From positions 4,359,248 through 4,423,247 of the forward strand of contig NC_035162.2 in the NCBI RefSeq assembly GCF_001659605.2: 64,000 nucleotides of DNA, read 5' to 3'. Each line of letters starts with the position of its first letter. The first letter of the stretch is position 1. The stretch comes from Manihot esculenta. Taxonomy: Eukaryota; Streptophyta; Magnoliopsida; Malpighiales; Euphorbiaceae. Both the position numbers and the translations under genes were made by a program. Below, piece after piece: positions 61,968 through 64,000 of this stretch. Under the pieces are notes generated by a model, which ran no database searches, was not told the origin of the DNA, and saw only the letters and a program-made list of their open reading frames with translations.

Positions 61968-64000
61968 GGAAGTAAGGAGCAAGTATTTCCTTGTAAATGA
62001 CATGAATGCGATACAAACAAGGACTACAAAACACTAGAAGCAACCCACTTCCTCAGGACATTATCCCAGGTGAGAGCAAACTTGTCCCAAACTTCACAGG
62101 TGTTTCCCAGAAGACGTTCTATTTTAATATTGATGTGTTTACAAAAGTTATTCTCCTATGTTTGGTTTCACAACTTTACTTCATCGGGTGTTTGGTCATT
62201 AATTCTAGGAGAATGAATTTTCTTTTCTTTTCTTTTCTTTTCCTTTCATCTTATTTCCTTCATTATATCTTCAGTTCTGTATTAATAGTTTGATACTTGA
62301 GAACTCTCCATAAAGTTCATATTTTCCATTTAAAGACTAGAATCACAGTGGTAGCTCTTTGTCCAGTACATAAACCTAATTAAGTAGTTACTGAAAAAAC
62401 AAAGAGCTATTACTCTTATTGTGTTTAATCTGAAGAAATCGAGGAAAAGAAAAAGATTGAAGTCAAAAAATTGAAAGCCTAGACTTGCGACTAGCTTCAG
62501 TTTCAAATGGACTCAAGATCCAACGAGATAATAATGGAAGGAATAGCAGCTTTAGATAGTCAAAAAATACTGAAAAGTTCCATAACATGAAAAGATATAT
62601 GCAAATACTGTGGTCCAATGACAAAGGATGAGAAGGATTTTAGAAGCAGGTGCAAGGTAAAGTAGTTGGGACGTTGACTATAGTTATTTGGGGGAGAGAG
62701 AGGGAAATCCAATTCTGAATTAGCGAAGAATTTCCAAATATGTCTTAACAATTATTAGTGAATGGTATTTGAACTGTTGTTCATTTAAATCGTTCGAGAA
62801 AAAGCGATTAAATATATCGTATTCTAATATCATTTTTCTCTAATATTTATCGGGCATTCTCATCTATTTAGATCATAAATGTGAATATATAACTAGCGAT
62901 AGTGTAACTAATTAAACTAAAACTAGTAATTAATCAACTAAAAGTGAAAATTCAATGATCTAAATATAAGTGGTTAGATTAGTGATATGGAACTGATTCC
63001 CAAACAAACTTTAATTACTTGCATAGTCTGATGCTTGAATTGCATAGAATAGTTTTTCTGTTGAAAGAGCTTGATTTCTTTGAATATTCATCTTGGCCAG
63101 AATGTGAATTAATTTATATATGAGCGTAGATTATATCATCTATTTAATTCGTTAGGGAGTATAAGTGTAATATATAAAAGAGAGTGAGAATTTCAATTCT
63201 ATATAATATACTTACTTTTTTATTATGTCTCTTCTAAGATAGTTTTTTTAGAATATTTTACGTATCGCCTTTCAATTTCTAACATTAAAGAAAATTTCAA
63301 CATTAAAAAATAATTTTAATGGTGTCAATATCAAGAATATTTACTAGTATATGAAATTAGATTCAGTAGGTTAAATATCACACATCTTATTTTACCAAAA
63401 TGTTGGACCTGCCACTCATACAATTAACCTAGCTCAAGACTAATATATATACCTCTCCTGGCGAGGTTATAGAAAATTGATGTGTTATTAACCCTAAACT
63501 AGCATGTAGGACTAACCAATTAACCTGTGAGAATGTCTTTAACAACAAGTGGATGATCTACAGAGATAGGACTGATCAGTAGACTAACTGACTCTCAGAA
63601 ACAATGTAGATTGGAGTCCTGATGATGATTTAGTGTATTAATTTGGCCAGTTTGTGCACTTGTGGATGATTTCTAGAGTACATGAACATCGTTCAGAAAG
63701 AGTTGATATTTTGAGTTCTATTGATATTGACTGGCAAACACACAACAGCACCTCTAAGTTTGGCTCGATGCATGAGCGCCGCCGTGAAGGCTGTAGCTTC
63801 TGGTGCAACAAACAATGAGGTTTTCAGCAATGAAACCCTATACTTGGCTATTTTTGCGGAGCAGTGCATAACTATTTCCTTTATATAAATGTAGCAAATG
63901 CCTTTTCTGCTATGGTTGTTTTTATTATTCTTCCCAAATGATCCAACCTTCTCAGCTTCAACAACAGCAACTACCTGTTCCTCACTTTCAATAAGGCAGA
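61968..64000. other. TCP 3' UTR and AT-rich spacer to the window end
   Basis: The 3' UTR probably extends to about 62300 and includes a (TTTTC)n-like run at 62219-62245. Beyond that no gene is supported. A short open stretch at 63740-63890 on the plus strand has more gene-like composition but matches nothing I recognise. It might belong to a gene beyond the window. Confidence 0.4.

Overview
The window is nuclear DNA of a eudicot plant. Genes are intron-rich with GT-AG splice sites, intergenic DNA is extremely AT-rich with long A/T runs and trinucleotide microsatellites, and every recognisable protein belongs to a land-plant family (RIK, EXO70, SCPL, RPK2, AFP/NINJA, G3BP-like, BAHD, TCP). Protein flavour and the type of solo LTR recall Malpighiales, possibly Euphorbiaceae such as cassava or rubber tree. 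That assignment rests on recall and was not computed.

Layout. 0.6-6.2 kb (+): 3' eleven exons of a RIK-type KH-domain gene whose start lies upstream. 7.5-7.9 kb: an AT-rich foldback element. 8.6-10.6 kb and 13.9-15.7 kb (-): two tandem single-exon EXO70 genes, the second lacking about 60 internal residues; the duplicated unit includes flanks and a small scrap of the 3' end of the next gene. 17.3-20.2 kb (-): an eight-exon serine carboxypeptidase-like gene with a frameshift in exon 1. 21.1-22.5 kb (+): a 5'-truncated LINE relic. 24.1-24.7 kb (+): a 115-aa protein I do not recognise. 26.0-27.0 kb (+): a low-complexity protein with a C-terminal cysteine cluster. 29.1-32.5 kb (+): an RPK2-type LRR receptor kinase in one exon. 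33.4-35.2 kb (-): an AFP/NINJA-type repressor. 38.9-42.7 kb (-): a G3BP-like NTF2-RRM protein. 46.6-48.0 kb (-) and 50.4-51.8 kb (+): a divergent pair of BAHD malonyltransferase-like genes with a microsatellite palindrome between them. 52.0-54.3 kb: a solo LTR with a clear 5-bp target duplication. 54.8-55.0 kb: a small decayed BAHD fragment. 60.9-62.0 kb (+): a class II TCP transcription factor. The rest is repeat-rich AT spacer.

The genes are ordinary dispersed plant loci and do not form an operon or pathway cluster, apart from two local duplication families (EXO70 and BAHD). RPK2, TCP and RIK are all linked to development in model plants, but nothing here ties them together functionally. 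I found no convincing new multi-gene system. The most informative observations are the EXO70 duplication with a mappable breakpoint, the SCPL frameshift, the BAHD family with a relic copy, and the solo LTR whose promoter and inverted-repeat motifs can be read directly. Exon boundaries were set by hand from splice consensus, reading-frame continuity and recalled family sequences.
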